A DNA stretch of 64,000 nucleotides, taken from NCBI GenBank assembly GCA_009760855.2, contig WPIO01000011.1, positions 6,026,001-6,090,000 on the forward strand, read 5' to 3'. The DNA is from Cristatella mucedo. Taxonomy: Eukaryota; Bryozoa; Phylactolaemata; Cristatellidae. Position 1 is the first letter of the stretch. Each line of letters starts with the position of its first letter. This document shows, piece by piece, positions 45,641 to 56,924 of the stretch. The notes under the pieces are model-generated. The model did not search any database and was not told where the DNA came from. It was given only the letters and a program-made list of their open reading frames with translations. A program made the position numbers and the translations under genes.

Positions 45641-47124
45641 GCCAAACTAGTTCAGGCGTTCCTTAAAAACTTTATCTAAATTAAGGTTCGCCATTTTTCT
45701 GAAGACTTTCATTCTTTGCCAGCATTTGATTGCAATTATTATGCAATTATTTTAAATTTATTGTTCTTTAGTCGTACGGTAGCCAACAGGCTAAGTCTGA
45801 TGCAACAAAAAGAAGATGGGAAGCAGAGCTGAATCGGGAGGGTAATTGAAGCAGCAAGAAACATGAAAGTAGCTCTGTTAGCTGGAAAGGAAGTGCCACA
45901 GTCGACAGCAGGAGAGCACATGTCGTTATGCAAGCATTATTAATGTGAGTCCCATAGTCTAGGAACAGCCAAGCATAATCGTCTGTGGCTAACTGTCTTT
46001 AAGCCTAGGAATGGAACATTAATAATTTATTGCCCATGGAGGACCCGAGGACACGAGGAGGCTGAGACTGGTGCAGCAGTTCAGCTAGGTATGAAGGAGC
46101 CAAGCTGTGGCTGGCCTCGTGGGTCAGTGTAGGAACTTTTCTCTGTATCCGTTGAGCAATCTTTAGACATCCAAGCTCCTTTAGCACCGGAGACACATGC
46201 TTAAACCTCTTTTAGTTGCTAACTCATCTTAAAGCAATATCCAGCAGCAGCTACATTAGCCTAGCAGCTTTTTTCGGTAGCCCATCCACAATGGTACTGC
46301 AATATTCAAGCCGAGACAGAGCTAAGGAGCTAGTTAAAATTTTTGCAAGCCATCTCAGCAGAACGTCCGTTATCTTAAACATTGATAAGATATGATGGCT
46401 AGCAATGGAGGCCGTCTTCTTGTTGAAACTTTGAAATTTATACAGTTGTAATAGACCTAAATTTTGAGCGCACGGTGATGGTCGCACAGCAGCACAAACT
46501 ATCAGCATATTCTAGGCTAGCTTGAGGTGTAGTAGGGTAGAAGTTCCGTTGTAACGTCATTTAGTGTTTAACCTAAAGGATATTTGCAAACATCATGGAT
46601 CGCATGTCTGCAAGGCAAGTATTCAGTTTATCAGTCGCCACAGCAGATTCTGACGAATTAAAAACAAATACAGTTGAGTATCGTCAGCATTAAATTGATA
46701 ACCAATTCTATGGAATCAATTAATTTCCCAAGTGGTTCAGTATAAACGGAGAACACTAAAGATCCGAGGGCAATTCGTTGTGGGACTCCATTGGTGACTG
46801 GCTGGGTGGATGAGACCTGGCCCCCACAATACGGTTTGAACACAATCGGACAAGTGCAATATGAACCACACCATTCCGTTGTATTCCAGACCTATCGCCG
46901 ATCTCAATTGTTTAAGCAGGATATTGTGATTGATTGCGTCACAAGCAGCCGATAGATGCAAAAAAGCCAGGGCAGTTACATTACCGCCGTCGTTGCTGCA
47001 TCGGATGTCTCAAGTTACTCGGAGGAGAGCAGTTTCAGTGTAGTAGTGTTGCTTAAATCCCGAGAGAAATTTTTCTGATAGCTTATTCTCTTCATAGTGT
47101 GCTACTAACTGCTTAGCGAGAATT

Positions 47125-47460
47125 CCTTCGATTAAAGACCGTTGGCGATAGATTTTAATCGGACCATCCTAGACTGGAGTCAATTTCACAATTCTTACTC
47201 AACGACATAGACTCCCCTGCTGCCTACTAGGGCGTATCCTTTCCAGCCGTCTTGAGCTGCTACTTCCGTTCTACACACTACCTCAACTGCTTTCCTGACA
47301 CAGCTATGCCTCTCACTTCCTCTTCGTTTCGTGAGATGAAGTCAGTTGGCTACCGAATGCGTATTGAAAGCCGCTTAGGCTCTGAGTGTGCTATAGAAAA
47401 TTTTACTGCGTAACACCCACTTCGTCTTTATGCTTAGTAGAGTAACAGACGAAGATACCC
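47125..47460 (+). mobile_element. LINE family B 3' fragment, inverted relative to host copy
   Basis: AGACCGTTGGCGATAGATTT to AGAGTAACAGACGAAGATAC parallels 41540-41880, including CTTGAGCTGCTACTTCCGTT, GAGATGAAGTCAGTTGGCTA and CTGCGTAACACCCACTTCGT. It has opposite orientation to the surrounding family B copy. Confidence 0.82.
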
Positions 47461-47959
47461 TAAATCATTTCAACAGTCTTTAAAAAGAAAAAATTGGAAA
47501 ATGGGTGATAGTTATTCAGGACCTCTGAATCTAACCCAGCATTTTTAAGTATCGGTCAAACGATAGCCGATTTGAAGGATTTTGGAACAACCCAGTTATC
47601 GAGTGAAACATTAAAATCCGAGTTACGTCAGGACTAAGTTTGTCTGCCAACGAAAAAGATGTACTCGAAGTCGTGATGACTCAGTGAAAAGATCAGCTCT
47701 TAAACCTTACTGGAAGTTACTCTCAAGGCGACAAGTTTGAAGTGAAGAAGATTATATAGCAGGGGGTGATTAATAAGGAGCCCAATGGGTGTTACCTTGG
47801 TAACAGATTCGGCGATCTAGTCGTCTAATGCAAGAAAAGTGGCTTCTAGATCACCTCAGGGAGTGCTGCGTATGCAGCTGAATTCCTTGCTCACTTTGTA
47901 AGGCGATGGCTGATGGCTGAAGCCAGCACTTTTGGATTATGCAAATGTAATTCCACTTA

Positions 47960-48140
47960 AAAAAATCCTAGCTGATTAAACAGCCTCTTTTTCTATAGCG
48001 ACAGAAGAGCCTTTACGGCTATCACCACCGCTTTCAGTGGCGATAAAGAATCGCCCACTGCAGTATTCGAACCCACGATCTCGGGACCGGGGTCGTGGAA
48101 GCAACCGCCTTACCTAGTGTGCCACCACGGCTTACTAGAT
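47960..48140 (-). mobile_element. tRNA-SINE family 1
   Basis: The + strand shows CCTAGCTGATTAAACAGCCT, GAGCCTTTACGGCTATCACC, CGATAAAGAATCGCCCACTG and GAACCCACGATCTCGGGACC. This is nearly colinear with 42222-42395 and among the best copies. It sits inside LINE B. Confidence 0.92.
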
Positions 48141-48400
48141 TTGCTCTTAGTTAAGATGCACTGGTACGACTCACGGTAATGCTTGTTCGCCCGAGGACAG
48201 ATGAGCTTTAGCATGCCTTCTCACGCTTAGCTTCAGTATCGAATACTAACTTAGCCTCTGGATTAAATTAGAGGCAATCTAGACGAACGTGTGCAATATC
48301 ATCCAGAACATCGGCAAACGTCATGTTGTAGCATCCACCAACAGTGAGGGATAGTCACAAGAAGAATTTAGCAGACCGGGAGAGAAGATATCGTTTTTTT

Positions 48401-49208
48401 GGACTGCAACAAAATGAAGTGCCTTGAAGTTTTTATTAGGTTTAAGGACACATTTAGATGCAGAAGGGTGCGCGAAATTTGGCTGACTAAGATCTGAGGG
48501 AAATCAGGCGCACATAATCTTGTTAAAACTGCCGTTTGATGAGCAAAAAGCCAGCATGGACAGAGATTTCATGGGGAGGTAGGTAGCATTTACAGCTTTT
48601 TTCACACACTATTTCGTAAGTGCTCTTACAATGCAGCAAACTCGGATACAGAGGTCATGCACATCCTCAAGACGATATGAAGATATCAGGCACAAGCAGT
48701 CAAGGAGTCAGCCAATATGTCTGGTAGGCATTCCAAGATTCACGTGACAGTTACATGCCGTGGTATTTAGATACCATTTTCCTGCTAACGTGACAGTAGT
48801 GCATTGCAGTGTGGTGCACTTTAAGGCTTCTAGATAAGAGTAGCATCCCCAAATGACAGCTAATCGACAACGATGCGAGCTGCTCTAGCAGGGGATACGT
48901 CCCACACTGTGAGCTACAAAGCACTGGCTTTGCTAGGTTGAAAATTATATGGGGTGCTATTGTCAAGGCACATAAGCTCAGCTAAACAATAGCTCTACTG
49001 AATCAAAAAAGGGTCTCGAAGCATGCCTAGTGAGCAAAAAAAGATGCAGCTCTTAGTTCGTCGTCATTTGCCAGTACCTTAATTGTCACTTTGACTTAAA
49101 GAAGCACGTCTTAATTTTTTAGGACTACCACGGGCTCGAGTCTTTCAGTATCAGCTGTGCAGGCTTGCAAGTGGAACGAGGCACTGAATTTCGATGAATC
49201 GATGGAAG
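48401..49208. other. Possibly the 5' part of LINE B; otherwise unrecognised
   Basis: No clear endonuclease motif could be read. Orientation and position suggest decayed LINE B sequence up to roughly 49000. Short open frames carry no other signal. Confidence 0.35.
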
Positions 49209-49433
49209 TCACCAATTGACCCAGGACCTTGGCTGTGTCCACCAAGTTTCCATTTCAACTCCAAAGGGGAGACAGAGCATGCTCTTCGTGTTTTTTGCTG
49301 AGTCACGATATTCCATGGCAGCCAAGTAGGCTGCTCGATCAGCCATATTTGCATTTATATTCCTATCGCGTTTGACAGGAGACACGTATTGGCCACTCTC
49401 GTCCAACTTCAGGCCACGCACGAACGTGTGCAT
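49209..49433 (-). CDS. Coding-like segment, possible exon of an unidentified gene
   Basis: After a minus-strand acceptor CCAATCGTAG the frame reads MHTFVRGLKLDESGQYVSPV, then KRDRNINANMADRAAYLAAM and EYRDSAKNTKSMLCLPFG, which is protein-like in composition. It remains open until TGA at 49209. GT donors are available before that (AATTG|GTGACT or CCAAG|GTCCTG). I do not recognise the protein. It lies downstream, in the same direction, of other coding-like minus-strand segments at 49.6-60.7 kb. The AT-richer codon use differs from those. Confidence 0.35.
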   Translation of the reverse strand: MHTFVRGLKLDESGQYVSPVKRDRNINANMADRAAYLAAMEYRDSAKNTKSMLCLPFGVEMETWWTQPRSWVNW

Positions 49434-49613
49434 CTACGATTGGAAAACATTCGCAAGCATAGCTTGTATTTATAAATTAAATAGTAAAAATAAATGCTCA
49501 AAGTCAAATTAGGCGTCACATGCTGTGCTCAACGAACGTCATGCAGTAGGTAGCCTCACTGCAATGATCGGCTTTAGTCCTCGCATCTGCAGGTAGGTCA
49601 GCCAGCAGCTGCA

Positions 49614-50109
49614 TCAGCTGAGGCAGCTGCTGCAGTGCACAAAGCTGCGCGGGCCAGCACTGGCCATGTCAGGCAACTGTAACCGAACGGCAGAATCCGC
49701 GGTCCAACCGGGCAGCGAATATTGAGATAGGTCTGCAGTCACACGAAGGCGGCCGTCGGGTCTGGTTTCGTCAGGGTCCACGACTCGGGTCGGTCTATTA
49801 AACTGCCAAAGTCTGGCAGGGAGCCATGTTTTTCGCGAACCGTGCCGGGAACGACACCACGCACACAGGGGGAGGAAGGCGGCGCGTCGAGATCGCTTCA
49901 AGATCCGGTTTGAGGAGCACAAGCAGCACAGTCTCCGACTCGTCCCGGCCGGGGTGAAGCGCTAAAGACCTGCAGAAGGAGAAGAAGGGGGCAGCAAGAT
50001 GAGCCGGTCTTCGCCGGACGGCCGACTGCTCGAAGTCCTGCCGACAGATCGGACGCTCGCTTTGTTCTCTGCCCTGCAGCAGGTTCTTGTTGGTGATCGA
50101 GCCGCGGGC
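49614..50109 (-). CDS. Coding-like segment(s), possible exons of an unidentified gene
   Basis: After acceptor TTATTCTTGTAG the minus strand from 50109 reads ARGSITNKNLLQGREQSERP then ICRQDFEQ. A CAG|GTCTTT donor lies at 49970. The same place is preceded by a strong pyrimidine tract (CCCTTCTTCTCCTTCTGCAG) and could instead be an acceptor. From 49961 another frame is open to 49614 (QFNRPTRVVDPDETRPDGRL, RVTADLSQYSLPGWTADSAV, RLQLPDMA). The two readings compete. The region is GC-rich compared with its flanks. Product unknown. Confidence 0.3.
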
Positions 50110-51369
50110 CTACAAGAATAAATGCAATCGGCAGGAAACAGAATGCTCAGCTAGCAAAGGGCATGCATGCAGCTAGCACTGGTAACAGATGAACGAAAGC
50201 TATGTTAAAACATAAGATCAGCTTGTTCAACTGTCTCAATTACAAAGCTGTCACCCAAACCGAGCTGATTTCACTTGCTTGCTGAGCACAATACAGAATT
50301 GAATGCTAGGGGAATTCGAGCGCAATACCTGGGTCATGAGGCACCAGCTCAGAACAACCGAGGCAGGAGACCTAGTGTGCATAAGTGAACACTTGGGTTT
50401 GCTCGAGCGTTCGAGCTCAAGTGCGTGTTGTTTTTAAATATCACACTCATACTTGAGCACTGTGTGTGGGTGCGTGCGTGATATTTACAAGCGCTAACTG
50501 AGTCAAACCAATCGGCGATGCCATAGTACCAAAAGAACTGTAAATAATGTAGTAGTGCCACGTTTCCAAACCCTACACTTCTAGGTACACGATTAGTGTT
50601 GCTAATTACTCGTTCCCCCAAAGCATTCATTTCCGATGGATGACCAGCAAACCCACGGCTGTGTACATATTTTTGTCGCTTTTTAAGCTAGCAAAGGGCT
50701 TCGCTCGGTCGGACTGTGTGGGCTGTGTACAGCAGTGATGGCTAATCGTAGCAACACGGGTCGGTTGTCAATCAAATCAGAAGATGTGGCTGTGTTGCTA
50801 TTACGAAGAGAGCCACATTGTCGCCGACCCCTTCACAATTCGATAACATCCGAAGCCCACACCTAGGATCTGCTTGCCTACCGTATGACAGCTAGGCAGC
50901 ATTTTAGCGCCAACTACTTATTACCTGCAGTTTATGTACAACAGCACACAGCTCGAGCCAAGGTAATTCCAGGGATTATTTCAGGCTTATTCCATTTTAG
51001 CAACGGTTATCTCATGCTTGACGGCAGGTGCAAGGCTGCAGCATACTAGCTCATTGTCACCAATGCCAAGGGGTCGCAAGGAAGAGGCACCGTCCTCTTC
51101 CAGTTAAAATGTGCACTCCATCTTTTGTTTCATGTTGCCTTGACAAAAAGCAATTGACATGGGCCGTCACAGCCGAGGCCAGAGATATAATTCCACGTGA
51201 TCAGAGGGAGTTTTATTTGGAGGCCGGATCCCTGCTTCTGGGAGCAAACCACTGCTGACACCGGCAAATAATACCAGCAGCTGCTGCAGATGCTGATGCC
51301 TCCACTGCCTTAGCAGCAGCTGCTGCTAAAGCAGTAGAAGCAACTTGGCGACTCGGCCATCCTTTACGG
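50110..51369. other. No recognised feature
   Basis: Short open frames only (50349-50630 minus, 51028-51258 plus). GCTGCTGC-rich patches near 51280-51330. No supported gene or element. Confidence 0.5.
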
Positions 51370-51435
51370 CAACTTTAAAGTGCTTAGAAAGATTTGTAGT
51401 TCTCCGAGGATGCTATAGAAATGTCTTGTTATTGT
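51370..51435 (+). mobile_element. LINE family A tail remnant
   Basis: AACTTTAAAGTGCTTAGAAA, GTTCTCCGAGGATGCTATAG and AAATGTCTTGTTATTG reproduce the family A 3' end without any coding part. Confidence 0.7.
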
Positions 51436-52190
51436 CACCTTCCTTATTAACTATCTGTGCGGTACGTCGTCCATCAGGAGTGGCCATCAACAGTCCAAGC
51501 TCGAAGGCTGCTCGCGTGTTTTCGGAGCTCTTACAGTGGAGGCCAACGAATGTGAAGCTTATTAGATTGGAAACCCAATGTGCCCCAACGGATCGTTGGC
51601 CACACAGGAACGTGCAGATAACTTTCTCTATAATGACTTTGGCTCCTCCTGCCCCTTCCAGTCGGTAGATCTAGAAGCAAACGTGAGCACGATAAACAGG
51701 ACAGACAATGAATGCTAGTGCCACAGGAACCAATTAGCCTAGGAGTGAAGGAGCCAGCAGGCCAGTGAGGCACCATCGGCAGGCATCCAGGATGGGTGGC
51801 TGGGGCTACTGGGATGCTGCTGCATGGCCGAAGCACGAGGCCGAGGCTCTGCATCCATCTAATTGCTGCCACATACTTATCTTTCGGCTGAAAGTACATG
51901 CTGGCCGGTGTCGATTGCCTGCTTGAACAGCAAATGAAGTAGGCTGCATGCCAGACCTGAAGTCAATGGATACCTGCTACACTAGCCGGCCACCTGCAGT
52001 CGACCAGGCTCGGCCGGCCGAGGTGATCCTCGATCTGTCAGCTGTAGCTTCCACAACAGAGCTGCTGCTGATTCTTCCCTGGCGATTGAGTGCTGAAATG
52101 CTACCCGGGCTATTCTGCCCAGCGTTAACCGTTTTCCTGGTGGCCAAGGACAGACTGGGTTCACTACAGGGCAACTCAGCTCTGTTAACC
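51436..52190. other. No recognised feature
   Basis: Open frames on both strands (51345-51668, 51531-51899, 51948-52394) overlap each other and show no domain or splice evidence. Confidence 0.45.
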
Positions 52191-52674
52191 GGCTACCTTT
52201 GCCGAATTGCTCGCGTCGGGCCCTGCCAAAGGGGTGGTTGGGGGAAGGTGGTCACCCCTTGGCCAAATGCCTGGGCCTTGTGCATGTGTGGCCTGCCTTG
52301 GCTAAATGCCTTGCTTCAGGCTGCCATAATGCAGTGCCAACCATCTCTATGTACCGGTATGCAAAAGGCCCATGCCAGTCGACTTGAGACCTGAGGTGTC
52401 CCTTCGGACGTGCTATGATTGGCTCACATGACAAGGTCACGGCCTGGCCCCTCTGTGGCTTAATCCTAGCCAGGCTTACCATTGTAGGAAATACTTCCCT
52501 TTAACCTAACGTAGGAATAAGGACAGAAGGAAGGTGGCCTGAGCAGAAGGTCCAGGCATTTAGCCAAGGCAGGCCACACAGGCACAAGGCCCAGGCATTT
52601 GGCCAAGGGGTGACCACCTTCCCCCAACCACCCCTTTGGCAAGGCCCGACGCCAGCAGGTCGGCAAAGGTAGTC
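52191..52674. mobile_element. Fold-back element with ~120-bp inverted arms
   Basis: Left arm about 52191-52310 and right arm about 52555-52674 are reverse complements. The perfect core is about 60 bp (left 52224-52283, containing GGGGTGGTTGGGGGAAGGTG). The ~244-bp spacer is unrelated to the arms. Both arms encode the same meaningless peptide outward (VGPCQRGGWGKVVTPWPNAW), which is a mirror effect and not a gene. It could be a fold-back transposon or an inverted duplication; I did not see a clear target duplication. Confidence 0.75.
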
Positions 52675-52727
52675 GGTAAAGGTTGCCAAGGCAGCCGGCT
52701 CCTATCCTGGGCAGCATCTTCTATCCA

Positions 52728-53660
52728 ACCCAGTGTGATTCACAAATTGGAAAGGCTGACGCTCAAAATTGGCTCTGCCATCATATCTCCTTGAGAATCA
52801 GCTCGAAATCTAGGTGTCATATTACAAAGCGACCTCTCCCTAGACGACCATATCAGCTCCATAGTCAAATCTGCCTATTTTCAGCTCCTTAACATTGCTA
52901 AAATTCGGGCTTGTTTAGATAAGGATACCACGTCCAGGTTGGTCCATGCATTCGTGACATCCCGTCTCGACTTCTGCAACTCACTGCTTACTGGCCTACC
53001 AGCATGTGCGATCAGGCGATTGCAGCTGGTGCAAAACTCTGCAGCTAGGCTTGTCTGTCATGAGCGGCGCAGATGCCACATTACACCACTTCTTGCCGAC
53101 CTGCACTGGCTACCAGTCAAGCAACGGATTGACTTCAAGGTTTTGTCGTTCACTTTTACGTCCCTTCATTCTATGGCTCCAGCCTATCTCTCCGACATAC
53201 TCCCCCATCAGGCCAAGCATCGTACCAACGCTTTTCGGAATCCAACAGTATACCAATACCTCGTACAAACCTCAAATCCTTTGGAGACCGTGCATTTCGT
53301 TCGCACGCTCCCAAAGCCTGGAACTCCCTCCCGACTTGCATCAGAACATCCCCTGACTTGACCACATTTAAAAAGAACTTAAAAACGCACCTATTTAGGA
53401 CAGCATTTAGTGGGTCCCTGTGATTCATCCTTGATGTGCTCATGTGAGCTGACACTGTGCATGCTGCCACTAACCACATTTGCATGCTGACCCTGTGCAT
53501 GTCACCTCTAACCACGTTATTCATTTTGTTTGTTTATCAAGCATGATTTTACTCACTATTCATTTGCATTTCCCTTTGCAGCAAATGTTAAGTGCCTAGA
53601 GAGAGATTGAGTTCTCTGAGGGCGCTTTATCAAGTGCATTATTATTATTATTGTTATTAT
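52728..53660 (+). mobile_element. LINE family A, young-looking 3' copy
   Basis: It begins at ACCCAGTGTGATTCACAAAT and runs through FVTSRLDFCNSLLTGLPACA, LVQNSAARLVCHERRRCHIT and LHWLPVKQRIDFKVLSFTFT to the 3' UTR (AAGTGCCTAGAGAGAGATTG, GGGCGCTTTATCAAGTGCAT) and (TTA)n at 53637-53660. The 140-codon frame at 52939 breaks by a frameshift near 53227. It shares a 109-bp identical stretch with 34216-34324. RT core and endonuclease are missing. Confidence 0.93.
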
Positions 53661-54190
53661 AAGCTCCAGCCAATCGTCAGCCGATCAGCATGGCTTCACC
53701 ACATTCTTAGTGTCCTCTGGGTGTCAGGCCTTTTTCAACCAGTCAGACTGCCGGTCAACTATGTGGAACGTTTCCCAATGATAGCAGGCCGGGCAAGACG
53801 GGGCAAAGGATGCACTGCAGCCCTGGCTTTGCAAGGTTGAAAGGTCGTTTCTGCTGCTGTCGGCTGCTCCGAAGCAGTGTGGCCACAGCAGCTACGACGA
53901 AGCCATGCGTCTGATAGCTGGCCCTGTCTGAAGATGAATCCACCCAGACCGACTGAGGATGCCAGTAAGCAAATGAGCTGCTTACTTAATCATGTGGAAA
54001 TAGCCTCAAAGTCGGCACCAACTCATCCTTCAGCTTTGTCCTACTAGCTGGTATGCAAGCAGTAGCGATTTTACGACAGCCAGATTCATTTAAAAGCAAA
54101 AGCTAATCAGGGCACGGCCAGCTGATCCAGATTTTCTGCAGCCGGGCTGGTTGTGCTGCTGGAGGAGGAGAATGGAGCAAGACAAGGAAG
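53661..54190. other. No recognised feature
   Basis: Short open frames (53592-53840 plus, 53755-53943 minus) without features. Confidence 0.5.
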
Positions 54191-54195
54191 AGAAG

Positions 54196-54484
54196 GAGGC
54201 AGGAGCAGGAGCGCTAGGAGCAGGTGAGGCAGGAGCAGGAGCACTAGGAGGATGTGAGGCAGGAGCAAAAGCAGTTAGAGCAGGTGAGGCAGGAGCAGGA
54301 GCAGTTGGAGCAGGTGAGGCAGGAGCAGGAGCACTAGGAGCAGGTGAGGCAGGAGCAGGGGCAGTTGGAGCAGGTGAGGCAGGAGCAGGAGCAGTTGGAG
54401 CAGGTGAGGCAGGAGCAGGAGCAGTTGGAGCAGGTGAGGCAGGAGCAGGAGCAATAGGAGGAGGTGAGGCAGGAGCAGGAGCAA
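54196..54484. repeat. 30-bp minisatellite, about 10 units
   Basis: Units begin GAGGCAGGAGCAGGAGCAGT at 54196 and recur every 30 bp to 54466. Because 30 is a multiple of three, frames stay open on both strands: [10 protein letters not shown] on plus, [10 protein letters not shown] on minus. No start, splice or flanking domain supports either as a protein. Confidence 0.97.
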
Positions 54485-54559
54485 GGGGCTGTATGCCAGT
54501 GCAGCAGCCTTTACACCGGCAGTACCAGTTGGTCGGGCTCTGCATTCTCAGTCCTACCT

Positions 54560-54682
54560 CTCTCCCCTGTCTCTCTGTCTCTGTCTCTTCTGTACTCTGT
54601 CTCTTCTCTGTTTGTCTCTCTATCTATCTCTCTGTCTCGCTTGCACTCTCTGTCTGTCTATCTGTCTCCCTCTCTTTGGCCT
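54560..54682. repeat. CT-rich low-complexity tract
   Basis: CTCTGTCTCTGTCTCT and TATCTATCTCTCTGTC words, without a fixed unit. Confidence 0.9.
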
Positions 54683-55352
54683 AATCACCTTGCCTTCATT
54701 AGCACAGGGAATCAAGAGTAGTGAGCAGGTGGACATGTGAAAATGCCACCTTTACACTGGCTGGTGCTACCTCTTAGCCTCCCAGCTCAGCAAAGGTTCC
54801 CTTGGCATGGCAAGCATAAACTGTGCAACCACAAGACAGGCGTGGATAGGTACAGCAGCTGCTCTGAGAAAGGAGCATTTGATCGGCTCATCTGCTGGTG
54901 CTGGAAGCACTTAGTTCTAGAGGCTGACCCTGGGCTCGCTCTGCTGCTCTGCCACTCTGCCACTGCAACGCCGCTGGACGTGCCGTCCTGCCGTCAGTGT
55001 AAGGTCACAATCTCGGTCTGCGAGCTGCAAGCTCTGAGTCTCAACCGGAAGGCAGGAACAAGAACCGAGAGCTTGGCTGCATGCGGCGCTGCTCGAGGCC
55101 TGTGGGGGGGTGGCACGTGGGGTGGCACGTGCTGAGCAAACACTGCCTGCACAGTTCAAGGCGAGTGCGTAGGATGAGGCCAGTGGCAGAGATGAGTGCA
55201 GGAGAGAGGCAGATGTAAGCAGGGGAGAGGAGAGGCGCAGAGCAGAGCAAAGGGGGGCAGGGGTGCCCTTGCCGAGTGCCCCCCTCCTGCCTCGAGCTCG
55301 TGCATACCATCGTCGGCGAGCAGCCAAGCGTCACTGAGCGCGACCATGGCGC
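54683..55352. other. No clear gene; GC-rich
   Basis: Overlapping open frames on both strands. A minus ATG in good context (GCGCCATGG at about 55348) could start a short exon ending at GACGATG|GTATGC. On plus, RQYPVEHKELASAQLG before CTCG|GTGAGC (about 55354-55401) is equally possible. I cannot choose between them. Confidence 0.3.
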
Positions 55353-55555
55353 TCAAGGCAGTATCCGGTGGAGCACAAAGAGCTGGCGAGTGCGCAGCTC
55401 GGTGAGCGTGACTCGAGGCAGCGGCGGAGGGTACACGCGAACCGAAATCTCCGGTGGTGGCAGCAGCCGGCTAGGTGACGATCGGGACGGCAAAACGTCC
55501 GGTGGCGACCTGGTGGTGGTCGCTGCCCACTGCCAACCGAAGTCATGCTCAGGAA
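55353..55555 (-). CDS. Coding-like segment, possible exon
   Basis: After a minus-strand acceptor CTCTGCCGTTGCAG the frame reads PEHDFGWQWAATTTRSPPDV and later PPPEISVRVYPPPLPRVTLT, ELRTRQLFVLHRIL before TGA at 55353-55355. The second half is convincingly protein-like; the first is not. If real it is either a terminal exon or spliced before the stop. The plus strand here also offers open frames. Product unknown. Confidence 0.25.
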
Positions 55556-55869
55556 CTGCAACGGCAGAGACGGATGAGGTGATGGTGGTAGCAGGGTTCG
55601 GTGCGAGGAGGCGCTGACTGCAGCAGCAGAGGAGGCGGCTGCAGCTCGAAGAGAGCGCTTGAAGCTCTGCATTATGCATTATGAGCCGACAAAGAAGTGT
55701 CTGTGCATGCTGCTTCAGCGATGCATGTATAGCTTGCAAATAGGTGTCTGAAAACACAGGGAGGCACAAAAGGCAACGAGGGCAGGCGCCAGGAGGTCAG
55801 CTACTGCAGCAGTGCATCATGCTTGTGGTGTTTTGCAGAGACTCTTGTCTATCATTGTCTGGCTGCCTC

Positions 55870-55925
55870 TGTGTGTGCATGTGCGAGTGTGCTTGTATGT
55901 GTGCGCGTGTGTGTGTGCGCGTGCC

Positions 55926-55967
<42 letters not shown>

Positions 55968-56110
55968 TGCGTGTGTGTTTTCATGTACACGTGTGTGCGT
56001 GCATGTGTATATGTGTGTGTGTGTGTGTGCCCGCATGTGCATGTGCGTGTGTGTATGTGTGTGTGTGCGCGCGTGTGCGTCGGTGTGTGTGTCTATCTCT
56101 CTCCTTCTCT
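55870..56110. repeat. (GT)n-rich microsatellite
   Basis: A pure GT block (about 55931-55964) is set in GTGTGC, GTGCAT and GTGTAT words over 240 bp. Cys/Val and His/Thr open frames across it are artefacts. Confidence 0.95.
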
Positions 56111-56924
56111 CGGTCCTGGTGGCTTCCTAGGAGATTACATTCTGCAATTCTGCCTCTCATCGGCTCTATGGATTTGGATTGCAAACCACAATCTGCAGTA
56201 ACTGTAGGACAGTCTGTCTGTACTTATTACGTTGAGTATTGCCCGATCGAATGCTTCAAGCCGAGCTGGTGGTATGGCATTCTGTCCGCTAGCCAGAGTG
56301 GTATGGCGTTCTACTTGGTAGCCGTGTCCTTTCGGATACCAAGTAGACACTCCCCTCCCCCTTCCTGGTTTCAAGCTCATCACTGGGTGACACGATTTGG
56401 ACTAGCTAAGGCACTGGCCTTGGTGAGGCTATAGTGATCAACGGCTGGGTGCATTCTATTAGCAGTCTCTCACATCTTCAGCAGGTACCCATCGCCATTA
56501 GCCATGACATCATACCTTACTCAGAGATCGGGGCAAGGCATTGCAGATGCCTTTTACTGAAGCGTTATCTTGTGTATCAGACCTTTTTACAGCGAAGGCA
56601 CTGGGCTGGCTCCCGTGAAGCTGCTCTCGTGATCGAACGCTACATGTATGAACACACATCTTGATATGGATCAGAATTGTGCATGGTCATTCCTTCTTTG
56701 TTTCGTGTGATAATACCTTTTTGGCTGACCGAGCTGCCAACGTATCGAAAGTGCCAAAATAAAATACTCCAACACGCCCACAAAACAAATGTGTCATAGC
56801 CTGAAGAATGTGCAATCTTGGCAGGTCGCGATACAACTTCTACTAAATGTACGTGGTTTTGTGCATACTCGTTAGTCAATTGCCACAAGCACAGGCAAAA
56901 CGAGGTCAAACTCGAGCTCACACC
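56111..56924. other. No recognised feature
   Basis: Open frames 56434-56664 (+) and 56640-56921 (-) have no recognisable domain. There are no splice-consistent coding signs. Confidence 0.45.

Larger units (their letters stand above)
46010..48400 (-). mobile_element. LINE family B, long minus copy with insertions
   Basis: Minus frames give SPVLKELGCLKIAQRIQRKV and LTHEASHSLAPSYLAELLHQ (46005-46196), then the RT region up to LSAACDAINHNILLKQLRSA (about 46900-46960). The RT N-terminal part recurs after 47470 (AGCATTTTTAAGTATCGGTC, parallel to the family A block at 30190). The linker reaches about 48400. The copy is interrupted by a plus-strand family B 3' fragment (47125-47460) and a SINE (47960-48140). 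The upstream limit is uncertain; 48400-49000 may be its endonuclease part. Confidence 0.75.

Noticed and set aside
52199-52689. Repeated short peptide GPCQRGGWGKVVTPWPNAW on both strands
   Set aside because: It is produced by the two inverted arms of one fold-back structure, not by two genes.
54090-54684. 177-codon Gly/Ala and 151-codon Pro/Ala frames
   Set aside because: Both are created by the 30-bp minisatellite, and the frames decay into CT-rich repeat or random sequence on either side.
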